A stretch of DNA of 64,000 nt from Massariosphaeria phaeospora (Eukaryota; Ascomycota; Dothideomycetes; Pleosporales): positions 186,001 to 250,000 of the forward strand of contig JAADJZ010000019.1 of NCBI GenBank assembly GCA_011032825.1, read 5' to 3'. This document shows positions 1-11,718 of this stretch, piece after piece; positions within the stretch are counted from its first letter, which is position 1, and each line of letters starts with the position of its first letter. A program made the position numbers and the translations under genes. Below the pieces are notes generated by a model. That model had not been told where the DNA came from and ran no database searches. It saw nothing but the letters and a program-made list of their open reading frames with translations.

Positions 1-22
1 ATTCATCCTATATCAACCCACA

Positions 23-1702
23 ATGCCACCCCCCGATCCCCCGATCTCCCCCACCTTCCTCCTACACGCCCCAAATCCCAACCTCAATGCCGCTACCGTG
101 CGCCTAGCTCTGCACTTCGCCCTCTTAGGCCGCCCTTCCACGGCCTTGAACCTTGTCTCCAAACTCAACACCTACGACTACTTCTACGGCGAGTACAGCA
201 TCCTCGAACCACTCTGGACCCTATGGGATGAAATAGGCGCGTGGCCGGAAGGTGAGAAGGACCGCGTGAAAGAGACAGTGAAGGAAATCAGGAGGTATGC
301 GCTGGAGACGGCGGATAAGGGGCAAGGGGCTGGGGCTGGGGAATCTGACGATGGAGATGGCGACGCAGGGGGAGAGCGTCCGGCAAAGAAGCAAACGATC
401 GATGAAGAGGTGCTGGAGCGGCCGGTTACAGAGGATGAAGTGCGGGAGAGGGTTGCTGAGAGGGCGAAGACGTTTGCGGAGGAGTGGTTCTGGCCGGGGG
501 AGGGAGACGACAACCCGTATGCTGGTAACAGCAGCCCAACGGCTCGCGATGCGCAAAAAGCAATCAAGCGTATCCTCGCTGCAATGGATGAAAAACAGTA
601 CGAAGTGAGGTCAGGTTTAGCCAGTGCACTGGACCTGCGCCTAGCGTATGCAGACGATCCGCGAGAGAACGAGGCCGAGGATGAAGATGAAGATCAGGAT
701 CCCAAAACCGCAATGCCGAGTGTGCAGACGCTGCTCGCTCGCATCGCACAGCACCTCCACGACTACCAGCAAGTCGCCAGCCTCGCGCAATCCCGCCGCG
801 CATGGTCGATACTGAAGAACGGGGCCCTAGCCCGCGCGCTGGGCGTCGACGACCACCGCCTAGACACCTACGCCCGCGCCATCGAAGACGCCCTCGACAC
901 ACGCATGCAGCACGGCAGGGCTCCGCTCCCGCCCCTCTGTACGCGCGAAGTCCTCGCCCAGCTGCTTGACACCACCGCCGCGCAACTCGTCGCTGAAGCG
1001 TACGACGACCCGCCCGACGTCACGACCACGCCGTTCCGCGCGCCCGCCACGCCACAAGACATCGCGGCCACAGAGGCGCGCCTGGGCTGCGAGTTGCCCG
1101 CCGACTACAAAGCGTTCGTGTCGCTGTCGAACGGCTTCGGCGCCGCGTACAACGGCCTCGGCTACGAGCCGGCGCTGCGCGCGCTGTCGGACGTGCACTG
1201 GACTACGGAGGAGTACTTCACGTCGCTGCCGCTCAGTCTCGCTGTCGCCGACGAAGCCCTGTACCGGCTGTTTCCCGCCGCGGAAATGCAGGCGCCGTCT
1301 GACTGGCATGAAGTCGGCCCCGCGCTTGCTATCGGCGCTAGGGACATTTATAACACGTGGCTGGTGCCGCCGGCTACGATGGCGCGCTTCGTCGGTAGGT
1401 TGCGCGGTGTGCTGGTCGATGAGCAAGAGCTGTATGATCAGCGGGCTAAGACGGGGCTGCGCAATGCGCTGCGCGATGTTTTGGGCGGGGCGGACGAGGC
1501 GGGCTGGGAGGATGGGCGCTGGGCGTGCGTGACGTGGGCGTCGGGCAGCGTGGCGGTGATGCGCGGGTTTGAGGATTTCGAGGCGTATCTGAGGGGGGTG
1601 TTGTGGAGGGCGCGGACGGGTGCGGGGGAGCCGTGGGAGGATGGCGCGCCGTTTTTGGGGGTTTGTTTACGGGGTGGGGGGCAGGAGGAGGAAAGTAGTT
1701 GA
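23..1702 (+). CDS. SMI1/KNR4-domain protein, single exon
   Basis: This intronless ORF gives 559 residues. The first ATG follows a CACA context only 22 bases into the window and opens a good N-terminus, so I take it as the start. Residues about 338-500 look like an SMI1/KNR4 domain: an acidic helix (PQDIAATEARLGCELP) is followed by DYKAFVSLSNGFG, the usual L-P-x-D-Y-x-x-F-x-x-x-x-N-G core. Residues 1-330 are helical, with acidic low-complexity insets near 100-120 and 210-228. In yeast, Smi1/Knr4 couples cell-wall synthesis and signalling; fungal members with long N-terminal extensions are common and mostly uncharacterised. The same exact role here is therefore inference. The gene converges on the histidine kinase downstream. 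GC at third positions is high in the second half, which creates long antisense shadow frames. Confidence 0.75.
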   Translation: MPPPDPPISPTFLLHAPNPNLNAATVRLALHFALLGRPSTALNLVSKLNTYDYFYGEYSILEPLWTLWDEIGAWPEGEKDRVKETVKEIRRYALETADKGQGAGAGESDDGDGDAGGERPAKKQTIDEEVLERPVTEDEVRERVAERAKTFAEEWFWPGEGDDNPYAGNSSPTARDAQKAIKRILAAMDEKQYEVRSGLASALDLRLAYADDPRENEAEDEDEDQDPKTAMPSVQTLLARIAQHLHDYQQVASLAQSRRAWSILKNGALARALGVDDHRLDTYARAIEDALDTRMQHGRAPLPPLCTREVLAQLLDTTAAQLVAEAYDDPPDVTTTPFRAPATPQDIAATEARLGCELPADYKAFVSLSNGFGAAYNGLGYEPALRALSDVHWTTEEYFTSLPLSLAVADEALYRLFPAAEMQAPSDWHEVGPALAIGARDIYNTWLVPPATMARFVGRLRGVLVDEQELYDQRAKTGLRNALRDVLGGADEAGWEDGRWACVTWASGSVAVMRGFEDFEAYLRGVLWRARTGAGEPWEDGAPFLGVCLRGGGQEEESS

Positions 1703-2320
1703 AATAGGTGGCTGGGCTGGTCGTCGTGAGTGAGTGTGGTTTCTAGCAAGACAGGGAGCTGCGCGCCCCTTATACCCCGGGACACATCAGTCGATTTCTA
1801 TACACTGGCGCATGCATATGTAGGATAACGGGGTACGTACGTACTAATCGACGCAGCAGAGCCAACCCAACCACGCCGCTGTAATGCAACGGAACAGCTA
1901 GCACACCAGGAACGCATGTCGTAATTGCGATGTACTATAAGTAGCTGCTGTCGTCTACATAGCACCACGCATAGTCCAGTGCCCACGCACGAATTATGCC
2001 CGAACGTCCAGATTCCCCTTTTCTTGTTTCTTCGTCCCGAAGTTTCTGACTAAGTTAGTTAAGGCTCTGTAAGTGCGCATGGAAATAAAATCTTGGCTGA
2101 ACGCTATAGAGGCGGCTTGGAGAGGTACGTGGGATATGGAAGCCCCTTCTTGCACATTACCTAGTATAGTAGATACACCAGGGCTTTGCAAAGATATAGG
2201 GTAGATATCTACAAGTTGCTGATAACCGCTAGGCTTCCAAGAGCATGGCAGAACGTCTTGATTGGTATTGCACGTACGTCCGAGGACATAGAGAGTAAAG
2301 AGAAGTTGAGTTGGATAAGG

Positions 2321-2351
2321 CAGCTCATCTCAGCTCAGCTCAGCCCAGCTC
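2321..2351. repeat. Imperfect AGCTC pentamer microsatellite
   Basis: About six imperfect copies of the pentamer AGCTC lie in tandem. This is simple slippage sequence in noncoding DNA. Confidence 0.7.
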
Positions 2352-2450
2352 GTACGAACTGATACTGGTGCTGTTAACAATAGATGGAGTGGGAACTGTG
2401 TTAAGCTGAGCGGGCCTCTTGAGGTCGGTATTGCAAAGACGAAAGTATGC

Positions 2451-2470
2451 GAGGAGAGGAGAGGAGAGGA
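2451..2470. repeat. GAGGA pentamer microsatellite
   Basis: Four copies of GAGGA lie in tandem in the same intergenic region. Confidence 0.75.
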
Positions 2471-2756
2471 CATGAGAGCAGAAGCCCGCTTCAACACTAA
2501 GTCAAGGAAGCCAGAAGCCAGCTATCAAGTAAAGCCGCCTCACAGCATAGGTCAAACGATGCCGAAGGACTAGAATCAAGTGAACTGAACTGAGCAAAAG
2601 AACTGTTTTTGAGCGTCTAACAGGGGAAACTAGATCCCCACCGCATCCTCTCTCTACCGCCCCTAGGAAAATCTACACACTTCATTGTAAAATAACGCCG
2701 AGCAGAGCCTGCGGGCCTGCAGCCCCAACTGGTATCATGCATGCAATATAAACGGA

Positions 2757-2773
2757 CTGACTGACTGACTGAC
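2757..2773. repeat. CTGA tetramer microsatellite
   Basis: Four tandem CTGA units lie about 150 bp beyond the 3' end of the histidine kinase gene. Confidence 0.75.
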
Positions 2774-2918
2774 CTCTTGCCTCCCCCCTATAATGCGCCA
2801 TGCCGGGGATATCCTTGAACTTCCCCCTTTAACCATTGAAGCAAAGCAAAGCGAAGCAGAACGAAAGAAAGAAAGCACGCTAGTCCACAAACGCCTAGAA
2901 GCCACGACGGCGCGCGCA

Positions 2919-5056
2919 TCAACTAGGACTCTCCGTCTTGCCGCGCAGACACTTCAGCAGCACTTTGATGAGCAGTTTCCTATCGACAGGCTTAGCCACG
3001 TACGCCGTCATGCCCTTTGCGATATACGACTCCGCCTGACCCTTAAGCGCATTAGCCGTCATAGCGATAATCGGCGTGTGGACGCCCAAGCTGCGGATTT
3101 CGCGTGTGGCCGCCACGCCGTCGAGCATGGGCATGTTGATGTCCATAAGGATCGCGTCGTAGGGGGGCGGGTGCTTAGTCGCCAGCGTGACTGCTTCGCG
3201 GCCGTCGATGGCGCGGTCGATGTTGGCGAAGCCGAGGCCCGCGAGCATTTTGAGCATGACTTTTTGGTTGATGAGGTTGTCTTCGGCGAGCAGGATGCGC
3301 GTGTTTGTGGCGGCGAGTTTGATGTCTTCGAAGGGGGATGCGGTGACTGAGGGGGCGCTGAGCGATTCTAACTTTTCTTGCAGGGCGTCCGCGATGCGCA
3401 GTTGGTTGACTTTCTTCAGGCGCGCGGTGAACCAGAAGGTGCTGCCGTGGCCCTCGGGGTTGGGATGGTAGCCAATGTTGCCGCCCATTAGCTCGGCGAG
3501 GCTTTTGCAGATGGAGAGGCCGAGCCCGGTGCCTTTATATCTCTTGGTCGAATTCATCTCGAATTGCGTAAAGGGCGTGAATAGTGAACTCGCGGCACCG
3601 GCAGGGAGCCCAATACCCGTGTCCACGACTTCAGTGAGGATAGTATAGAACTCGTCGTCCTCCTCTTTCAGAGTGGCATTGACGCGGACATAGCCTGATT
3701 CGGTAAACTTCATAGCGTTGGACATGAAATTTTGCATAATCTGACGATAGCGGAGACTGTCTCCTTCGGCTGCTTGCGGAAGGTGAGGATCGAGGTTAGT
3801 TTCTAGCGTGAGGCCTGATTTGCAGACTTTCTGGTGCGCGCGGAAAACCGACTGGATGATCTCCGCAACGCTGATGATGTCGTGGCTGATGGAGAAGCTG
3901 CCAGTTGCCAGCTTGGAGTAGTCCAGAATGTCGTTGATGACTTGTAGTAGTACCTCGCCGGACTCTTCAATGACTCGTGCCAGTTCCAGCTGCTCGGGAT
4001 TGAGCCGGGTGTCCAATAGCAGAGTTAGGGCTGACAGCATGCCTATAACAGTTAGCGATGGCGCGGTAGAACAGCGTCCGACTTACCATGCATAGGTGTG
4101 CGGATCTCATGCGACATGTTGGCGAGAAACTCGGACTTGAGCTTGGAAGCTTCTTCGTAGGCGTCAATAAGCTGGCTTTCGGCAGCCTTCCTCTCACTCA
4201 GGTCTCGAGTAACTTTGCTGAACCCAAGCAGCGTGCCTTCGCGGTAGACGGGGGTGATGACGACGTTTGCCCAGAAGCGTGAGCCGTCTTTTCTATAGCG
4301 CCAGCCCTCGTCTTCACAACGTCCGTCCCGCAGCGCGTCTCTTAGTTCCCGGCCCGGCTTGTCGTTTGCGCGATCCTCGTCGCCATAGAAATTGGAGAAG
4401 TGTTTACCGATGATCTCGTCTTTGGTGTAGCCTTTGAATACTTGAGCGCCGGCATTCCACGTAGCAACTAGTCCTTTGGGGTCGAGCATAAAGATGGCAT
4501 AGTCCTTGACCGTCTCGACTAGCATCCGGTAGGTTTCGTTTGCATACAGGCGTTCTTCGAGCTGTAGCTGTCTGTGGCGCTCCTCGGTGGTGTTCTGGAG
4601 TTCCATTTGGATGTACTGGGGACTACCATGGCGACCTATAGGCACAGCGCGGATGCTCCAAGCGGTCCTTCCGTCGGCTAACACGACCTCAAGTTGAAAT
4701 GGGCGTTTACTATCAAGAGCAACCCGGATGGCGTTGTGCGCAGAAGCGACCGAGGGGAGGTTCACGTTGTCATCAAAGAAAGCGTCGACGGTGCGGCCTA
4801 GGAGCTGCTCGCGCCTGCAAGCACCTGAGACGGCTTCCAAGCTTTCAGACACCTGACAAATGACGGGCAGCGCGTCTAACTCGACGATCCGGAGCAAGAT
4901 GGTGGGTATGGGCGTATAGCGGAAGAGGTCCAAAGTAGAGTCATCTGCGGGAGGCAACGACGGGAGATCGACAAGTGAGGAAGCAGAGTGGCCGTGTACA
5001 GAATCGACAGGTGGCGGAGGGTGAAGAGGCGCTCCCGAGGCCGTGGTCTCCCTCAT
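2919..5056 (-). CDS. Hybrid histidine kinase (PAS-PAS-HisKA-HATPase-REC)
   Basis: Two exons, complement(4087..5056, 2919..4042), join across a 44-nt intron (GTAAGT...TATAG) to give 697 residues. Domains in order: PAS at about 45-150, PAS/PAC at about 175-285, HisKA with H-box MSHEIRTPMHG near 313-323, and HATPase with N-box FMSNAMKF, G1 DTGIGLP and G2 GTGLGLS at about 415-530. The C-terminal receiver domain has an acidic pocket (AEDN), the acceptor Asp in LMDINMP near 621 and a conserved K in VAKPVD. I see no membrane segment or HAMP repeats, so it is probably a cytosolic multistep phosphorelay sensor that passes phosphate to an HPt protein such as Ypd1. The architecture resembles PAS-containing fungal groups such as TcsA/Fos-1, but I cannot assign the group firmly. 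The intron falls just after the H-box codons, in phase 1. Confidence 0.9.
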
Positions 5057-6940
5057 GACTGCCCGACCTTGGAAGTGCCGCTGAGGTACGACGCTGGGAA
5101 ACTGATTAGGCTAGTAGACTTGCGTGAACAGTTAGGAATGGTGGAGGATTAGAATCGTATCATATTTGCATGGCGAGAGTAGGTCGGCAGGGACACAGCC
5201 TGGGCGGGTGCCGGGGCCTTGTGGCATCTAAACCTGACGCCGCGCAGGAGAGTGGTGGTCGCAAGCCACATGAGTGAATGCCCGCCTGGGTTATGCCCCA
5301 AGCGGCTAAAGTGCTGCCGATCTTACACCCTTTGCAGGCCCACTGCAAAGGTACGACTGCAGGACTGCCACTTGGGGCTGTTGGGAGAAATAGCAACTAC
5401 CCTCCCTGGGCGTGTCTAGGCTGTGGGCGAGATGATGTGCCTAGCATCCGCAAGCCTGTATCGTTTAAGTGCTGCCGATGAGATAGTGCTGAAAGATCGC
5501 GACTCCCGTAACAGTCTAGGACGACTTCAGCCTCGTCCTACTGCCAATACCTGCGATTAAGAGCCACTATTGATAGGCAATAACGGTGCCGAGCTGTATT
5601 TCTGTTCGATTCGAGGGAGCAGAGAATGCCAGGTGTGGCTATCCGGGTCCTCGATGCAGAAGAGTGTCTCAGCCGCTACGTCACTCTGACGTAGCTCCAC
5701 CTGGCCCAGCAGTGGACGAGTTCGCAGCCCGTGATGCGACAGCTACCTCGATATCGCATTGGGCCAGCCTGTCTTGAGTTTGCCATTGACGTTGCGCAGG
5801 CAAACGTCAACACCGAAGCTTCCGGCGTGCCTGCGCACATGCACGCAGACTGGAATGCGCCGCGAGACTGGCTTCTCAGACAGGACTTACTGGGCGAGGT
5901 CTAAATATAGCACAGGCGCCAATGCTGTCATCGAATGCGCCCATTTCGAGTAGATTAACGGACCCCAAACTGTACGCGAGATGGCGGCAACCTTAATCTG
6001 ATTCTCGCCAAAAGTTACTCGTTGCGGAGCACCATGGCGAAAGCTAGAAAACACAGAGAAATATGCAGGGACACGATTTCTCTAAAAGCTAGCACTACTC
6101 TTCAAGACAATTAGAATAAAACCGCGAAGTTCGCTGGATATTTGAATGTAACTTGGAGTTTTGGTGTTCCGCATCTCGCTTACCAACCCCCTCATCCCAC
6201 CCGTACTGCTCGATGAATGTTCGTGCCCCGTGCCCCATCACATCCATCCCTAATCCCATCTCCATCACTACTCACACCTCCCAACAGCCGTCATACAGAC
6301 AAATACCCCCCAGCCAAAGCCTCATCAAACCCACACCATCTCCATCCATCCACCGACCAACTAACCACTCACCCGCTCACACCAGCCAGACCCCCGCGGG
6401 ACCAACCCCCCTCCTCACCAAGCTCTAGACGTTAACCCAACCCGCTTCCCCGCTACACACACCCATCCACGACTCTCTCCAACAGGCAGCAGCCTCCGAT
6501 ACACACAGCGCGCAGGGAACAATCGGAAAAGGGGTTTGAGCGACATGGCGGTGGGCGTTTCGCTAGCCTTCATAGATTCTGAAGCAGCACCGTTGCGGTT
6601 GTAGCTGGTGAAGCATAGCGTGTGTGAGTGGGTGGGCACTGAGGAGGCAGAGGCAGAGTAGTGAGCTGTGAGAAAGACATAGACGGAGGCTAGGATGGGA
6701 GAGAAGCGCAGACTGTGCAACCCGCTCTCCCAAAGCATCTCAGCTAGAAAACGCGAGCTCACATGACAAAGCGGGGCCCCATGTTTAGCCCATAAAAAGC
6801 AATTCTACTACCCCTCTAGTTCCACACTCTTGGCTCCGACCACACCGCGTCACACCTTCTCGTGCTCTATCCGCGCTGAACTGGAAATATTGCCCCCAAA
6901 CTACCACACCAAACATCGCCCAACAAACAATCCCACCGCC
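5057..6940. other. Intergenic region, divergent promoters
   Basis: This is 1.9 kb between the histidine kinase (minus) and the TENA-like gene (plus), so it should hold both promoters. Bases 6170-6470 on the plus strand are strongly C/T/A-rich with few G (CCATCC/CACC runs), as is common in fungal promoters and 5' leaders. ORFs here are short and have no coding character. I recognise nothing else. Confidence 0.5.
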
Positions 6941-7744
6941 ATGTCCGCTCCCTTCACCATAACTACCCACCTCCTCACCCAGCACACCCCGCTCTTCGCC
7001 CGCGCCACCCAAGCCCCATTCCTGCGCCTCGCCGCCTCGGGACAGCTCCCCAAACCGCAGATATCGCACTGGCTCGCCAACGACCGTCTCTACATGCAAG
7101 GCTACATCCAGCTCACCGGCTCCCTCCTACACATGCTGCAACTGCCGCAGCAACCAACGCCGAACCACCAGGCGCCGCATCTGCACGATCCCGTGGAAGT
7201 CCGGTTGCTGGACTGGCTGGTAGACGCGCTGGTGAACATCCGGCGCGAGGAGAGGTTTTTCGTTGACGTGGCGGAGAGGTACGGCTTGGATCTGGATTTG
7301 ACGGAGGGGTGTGGTGCGGTGAACGAGGAAAGGAAGTTGCTGGGGCTGAAGCGGTTTGAGACGTTGTTTGACAGTTTGACGACGGCGGAGCAAGCGCACG
7401 CGGGTTTCCTGCCGTGGCTCGAGGGCGTAGTGGTCTTCTGGGCGACGGAGAAAGTATACTTTGAAGCGTGGTCGTGGGCGAAGAGACAGGCGGAGACTTC
7501 TTCTACTGCGTCAGCAAATGTGCACGAGGATGAGGACGGAGGAGCTATGCGGAAGGAGTTTATCCCGAATTGGACGAATGAGGAGTTTATCCGGTTTGTA
7601 GACGCCTTGGAGGCGATTCTGAATGAGGGGGTACGGCAGGCGGTGGGCGGAGATGAAAGGTTGATGAAGAATGTTGTGGAGAGAGCGGAGAGGCGGTGGA
7701 AGGAGTTGTTGGATGCTGAGGAGGGGTTTTGGCCAGAGGTGTAG
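6941..7744 (+). CDS. TENA/THI-4/PQQC-family protein
   Basis: A single exon gives 267 residues. The frame is open upstream to 6830, but the ATG at 6941 (MSAPFTITTHLLTQH) sits in a good CCGCC context and starts exactly where TENA-type proteins start; the extension looks like leader sequence. The N-terminus carries the family pattern: a first helix, a PFLRLAASGQLP stretch, then ISHWLANDRLYMQGYIQ, where the acidic/aromatic residues of the heme-oxygenase-like pocket lie. The fold is all-helical. Bacterial TenA hydrolyses aminopyrimidine in thiamin salvage; fungal stand-alone members have varied or unknown activity, so thiamin salvage is only a possibility. Residues about 185-200 include an S/T/A/E-rich loop (TSSTASANVHEDEDGG) that looks like an insertion. 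The nearest downstream gene is almost 4 kb away. Confidence 0.75.
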   Translation: MSAPFTITTHLLTQHTPLFARATQAPFLRLAASGQLPKPQISHWLANDRLYMQGYIQLTGSLLHMLQLPQQPTPNHQAPHLHDPVEVRLLDWLVDALVNIRREERFFVDVAERYGLDLDLTEGCGAVNEERKLLGLKRFETLFDSLTTAEQAHAGFLPWLEGVVVFWATEKVYFEAWSWAKRQAETSSTASANVHEDEDGGAMRKEFIPNWTNEEFIRFVDALEAILNEGVRQAVGGDERLMKNVVERAERRWKELLDAEEGFWPEV

Positions 7745-10700
7745 GTAGGTGCCGTCTCGGTTTGGTGTGGGTGGTAAGACACTGCGAAACATTACTGTGA
7801 AAATTAGGGAGCAGAAAGAGAGTAGAAACGGTAGATTTTCTGCTTCCCTCCCCTGGTGTACCGTGGGCGTTGGAAGATTTGGACATTCTCAAGCCCAACC
7901 TGCACTGAAACGATACCGTACCTACGTCCTTGCTGCTCCCAGACCGCACACAAGTATAGCCAGCGCACCGATTATAGTCCCTTTGCTCGTTTCCCAGCGC
8001 CTTCTAGCCAAAAGGATGTGACCCTGCTAACGTGAACCAAACGGATTTAGGCTAGACGGAACTTCTTGCCTCACTGCGCTAAAAGCTGTATCGCGGCTCA
8101 GATGCGGTAATCGGAGCTTGAGAACAAGATTCACGAACTACTACCCGAGACTGTCAGCGCGTCAGTGTCAGATGTAGCATCTGTCATTGTACGGGAGAGC
8201 GACAAATACCGGTAACCGCGGTCTAAGCCAACACTGAAGCCCACCGACCCACACAGCAGTGCGTGACTCCTATGTTCCCGTCAAGCGATCTAAGAAACCA
8301 CCCCTGAGTCCATCTGGTGTGTGGTACGAGCTGCTGGTAGCTTCGAGCAGGGATTCGGTGCGTCGGCGAAGGGGCGAGCGGTGGCAAGCGCGGAGGTGGG
8401 GACGTCCAACGTTAGGTTCGAAGGGAATTGTAATGCCTGATATCGGTCAGTCTTGTAAGTTATTCACCTAATGGTGAGGCTCACCGCACACGCAATCCGC
8501 ATCGTGCGATGAGTGAGGGCGGATGGCCAGGTGCAGGCTCGGATGTCCTTATGGTGAGGCTTGTCATCGCAGCAGAAAGCCTACGGGGTCTCCTGTCAGC
8601 GAGCCTTTCGAAAGTTATCTTACGGTTGAGTGCCAGAGTGGTGCGGGTAGGATGACGTTCGAGGCGACGTTTGTGAAGATTCCCGGCCCCACATGCTTTC
8701 CACTCGTATGAATGTCCGGGGCGACATCTTGAAGAGAGAGGATGAAGCGAGATAATAGCAACGCCATAAGGGAGATGCAATGGTCTGGGTCGTGAAGTTG
8801 GAAAATCGCAGGCTGGCACCGAAGGTCTATCTGCGAGCATCAGCAGAGCAAAAGAACGCGAGCGCCAAATAGTCGACTACGCGATTTGGTGAGAGAACGT
8901 TGTAATTCCGCAAGTGCATATTCCTTCTAGAACTAACACGTAAGGTACACAGAGAAACGTCAGGTGCTGCGCGTCGAAGAATCGCGTGGTGAGCCGCACA
9001 GGCGCCCGAGATCGCCTTCGCGGCGATGAAACATTTCAGGAAAGGATATAGGAAACGCCCGAACGAGAATATCGAGGGAAGAGAGGTTTAGAAAAGCGTC
9101 CATGAGCGATACCCAGAGTCGGCCTGGGTGTGGGCGGATCGCTGCTCAACCGCGCCAAGCCCAGCTTTGCAAAGCCGGAAGGCGCGAAATGCAGCCGCAG
9201 CACCCAGCGTCTCTGACCATCGACCAAAATGACAACTCCAGCATATCTGCCTGAGACACATGTGTCGATATACCCCTCTTTCCAGTCCATGGCCTCCCTC
9301 TCGTTCTGTCGGATCGTCTGCGCCGCTGTCGTCCTCTAGGTCATCTCTCCGAGCCCTCCCCCATCACGAACGACTCATGAGCTTAGAAACGTTTACCAAT
9401 CTCTCTTCAATTCTCGAGTCGATTACCCGGTCTTGGAATCATATGGCGCACGATGCCGGTCTTCCTGCGCCGCGTTCCAAGCCAGCCGACGTCTCCTGCA
9501 AAAGATTATCGAGGCCACCCAGATCGGAACACGCGTGGAGGAAATCAGGAATGGACAGCAGAAGAAGAGAGCCATATTTCTAGAGCATTCTCGATCGGAA
9601 TTGATAGTCGGCGATAGGAAAAGCCGCCATCCAGCCAAAGCTGGGGTCGACTCGTGAGGACCGACGGCGAGAACACACGACCACGACGGGTACCATGGTC
9701 CAAGATAAGTGAAACAGGGGCGCTTGAGCGGTAGAACTCTACTGGCATCTATTAGCGCTGTGTTAGGAGATCGATTCGGTTCCTAACGGACGATGCGCGT
9801 CTGCCTCGAATCCCCTCGCACGCTCCGCGCCCCATCGCGAAGAGGTAACTGACAATCAACACATGGGATATGCTGATATCGCATCGAATATTACCCTGTT
9901 CTCTTGAACGGCGGTTTTCTAGGAACCGTAGCTTGCAATTCTCATGGCCATTTGCACACCGAATCGGCCAACTCCTTGATGGAGCGACATTGGAAGTGGA
10001 CAACTTGACAAGATACAAGGAGAGGGACCGCGAGGACGGAACAGTCATGAACATATGTCGTATCATGGGCGGCGGCATCGTTGACGTGGAACATCTTGTG
10101 ATGAGGCCGCCCGCTGCTCAGGGCGAAGCCTCGCAGCATGTATACCCAGTGCATGAGTATCTTGGCACCTCCTATCTTGCTGACATAACAGAATTGAAGC
10201 CGGTTTCGATGCAGGCTTGACTAGCAAGCAAAATGAAGGGCTTGCTGGGATGAGATGGGACGCAGAGTTGAAAATGAGATATGGTGGAGAAAATGCGTGA
10301 TAGAGAAGGGGCATACAGATAACGTTTGTTCGGCGAACTGCAAATACTGCCCGCTCTTTAGAAATGACTTTGTACCCTCTCAATGGGAGTTGTTGTGTCC
10401 GTAGGATTTCTCAGTAAAACTGGACTGCGTTGGAAGCCAACCAATCCCAGCCCCTTTTCAACGGCACCGTTGCTGCAGCCCATAGAGAGCAAGTCAACTC
10501 AACATGCCCAACGTTTGCGTTGAGAAACCCTTCTTCAAAATTCCCTGAGCCCGTAGTAACTACTGTTTTGCGTTGTCTTTGACGACCGCTGACGACCGCT
10601 ACGTCTGGCAGCGCCGCAATCCCGCTACAAATGCTCAGCACCGCGCCTGCTGCACTTCCGCACTCGCGGATTTCCCATCATAGACACTCGGCTATGCCTC

Positions 10701-11718
10701 GCAAGATATTTGTTGCGTGCTCATGTTACAGCAGGCATTTGTGCCGCAACTTCCTGTCTGTCCTGTAGCTGCCCGCGGCGAATGGTCCAGGGCTGCCTCC
10801 CGAGCAAAACCCCAAAGCCCGCCCGTCTGTTGACCTCGGGACGCTGCTCTGCCGCACATAACCCCCGGCTTATGGGTCCGTCTCTTGAAGCGTTTTCCAC
10901 ACAGCAAGAGTGCACAACCTCGCAGTCGTAGAGGCCGGCCAAAGCTCTCTTCCCTCCATTGCTGCCGTAACTTCCAACGCTCCGCAGGCAGCTTGAGTCT
11001 TGACCCCGTGGCATCTCCCATGACGCCGCCGAGGATCACACATCGAGCTCGGCGGTACCTTCCTGCCGCCCTCCAGCTGCCTGACGTTCCTGCCCCGCGG
11101 ACTTGTGTTCGCCTCAACAGCGGTACCGGCGCAGAGCTGATTCGCAGACCGTGAGGCCTGGGAAACGCTAGCACCGGTTCAGAAGCGTGACCCCACCCGG
11201 TGGCGATGGTCATGATGGCGTCGCGTACGACATCGTGAAGTTGAAAGAGGCCATTGCAGTTGGGATGCACGCCCAACCACTTGTCGTATCCATACGCAAG
11301 AAATCTTGAGGTGGGTCAGCTCAGCTCGGGCTATCCGCTGAGACCAAAATCGTCGAAATCGGCTGAGGCGATGCTGTACAGCTGAACAGGAGGGGTCTGC
11401 ACCGAACGCCCACAGACCGCCCATGCCCCTGGACGACGAGTGGCAACACCCCTTCGGCAAGAGCACCCCATCCTTGCTCTTGTCAGGCGATGTCCCAAAC
11501 CGTCATCGTGAGGTCTTCTAGCGAGCATGTGAGGCGCCGAAGAGGCCGATACGCCCACGTATATAAGGCCCCCGCCCGCCGCCTCGCTGCTTCCTTTCTT
11601 CTTCCCACCGATTCCTCACTTTCGACCTCTTCCACCACGACCCTTTGTCCCCTTGACCCTTGACACTTTGTCCTTCTCTTTCCATCCACCTCGTGTTGTA
11701 CTCTTGTACACCATCACC
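7745..11718. other. Gene-poor region upstream of the Mei2-like gene
   Basis: This is 4 kb without a convincing gene. ORFs up to 194 codons occur on both strands (for example 10692-11276 minus), but they overlap each other, lack recognisable motifs and have no plausible splice partners. The last 200 bp are clearly a promoter and leader: a TATA element, then a C/T-rich leader running to the ATG at 11719. The rest is unassigned. Confidence 0.5.
11560..11567 (+). promoter_or_regulatory. TATA box of the Mei2-like gene
   Basis: TATATAAG lies about 158 bp before the ATG, after CGCCCACG, and is followed by the pyrimidine-rich leader CCCCCGCCCGCC and CTTCCTTTCTTCTTCC. Transcription probably starts within that leader. 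Confidence 0.55.

Larger units (their letters stand above)
1703..2918. other. Convergent intergenic region with simple repeats
   Basis: This is 1.2 kb between two gene 3' ends. I see no coding remnant. It holds several short simple repeats (listed separately), A-rich purine tracts and a GAAAGAAAGAAAG run near 2863-2876. It presumably carries the terminators of both flanking genes; no single poly(A) signal stands out. Confidence 0.5.

Noticed and set aside
860..1426. 188-codon minus-strand ORF
   Set aside because: It is antisense to the SMI1/KNR4 gene and reflects high GC at third positions; no motif and no splice partner.
10692..11276. 194-codon minus-strand ORF
   Set aside because: Rich in Arg/Gly/Ser/Trp without domain pattern, overlaps ORFs on both strands in other frames, and lies partly in the Mei2-like gene's upstream region.
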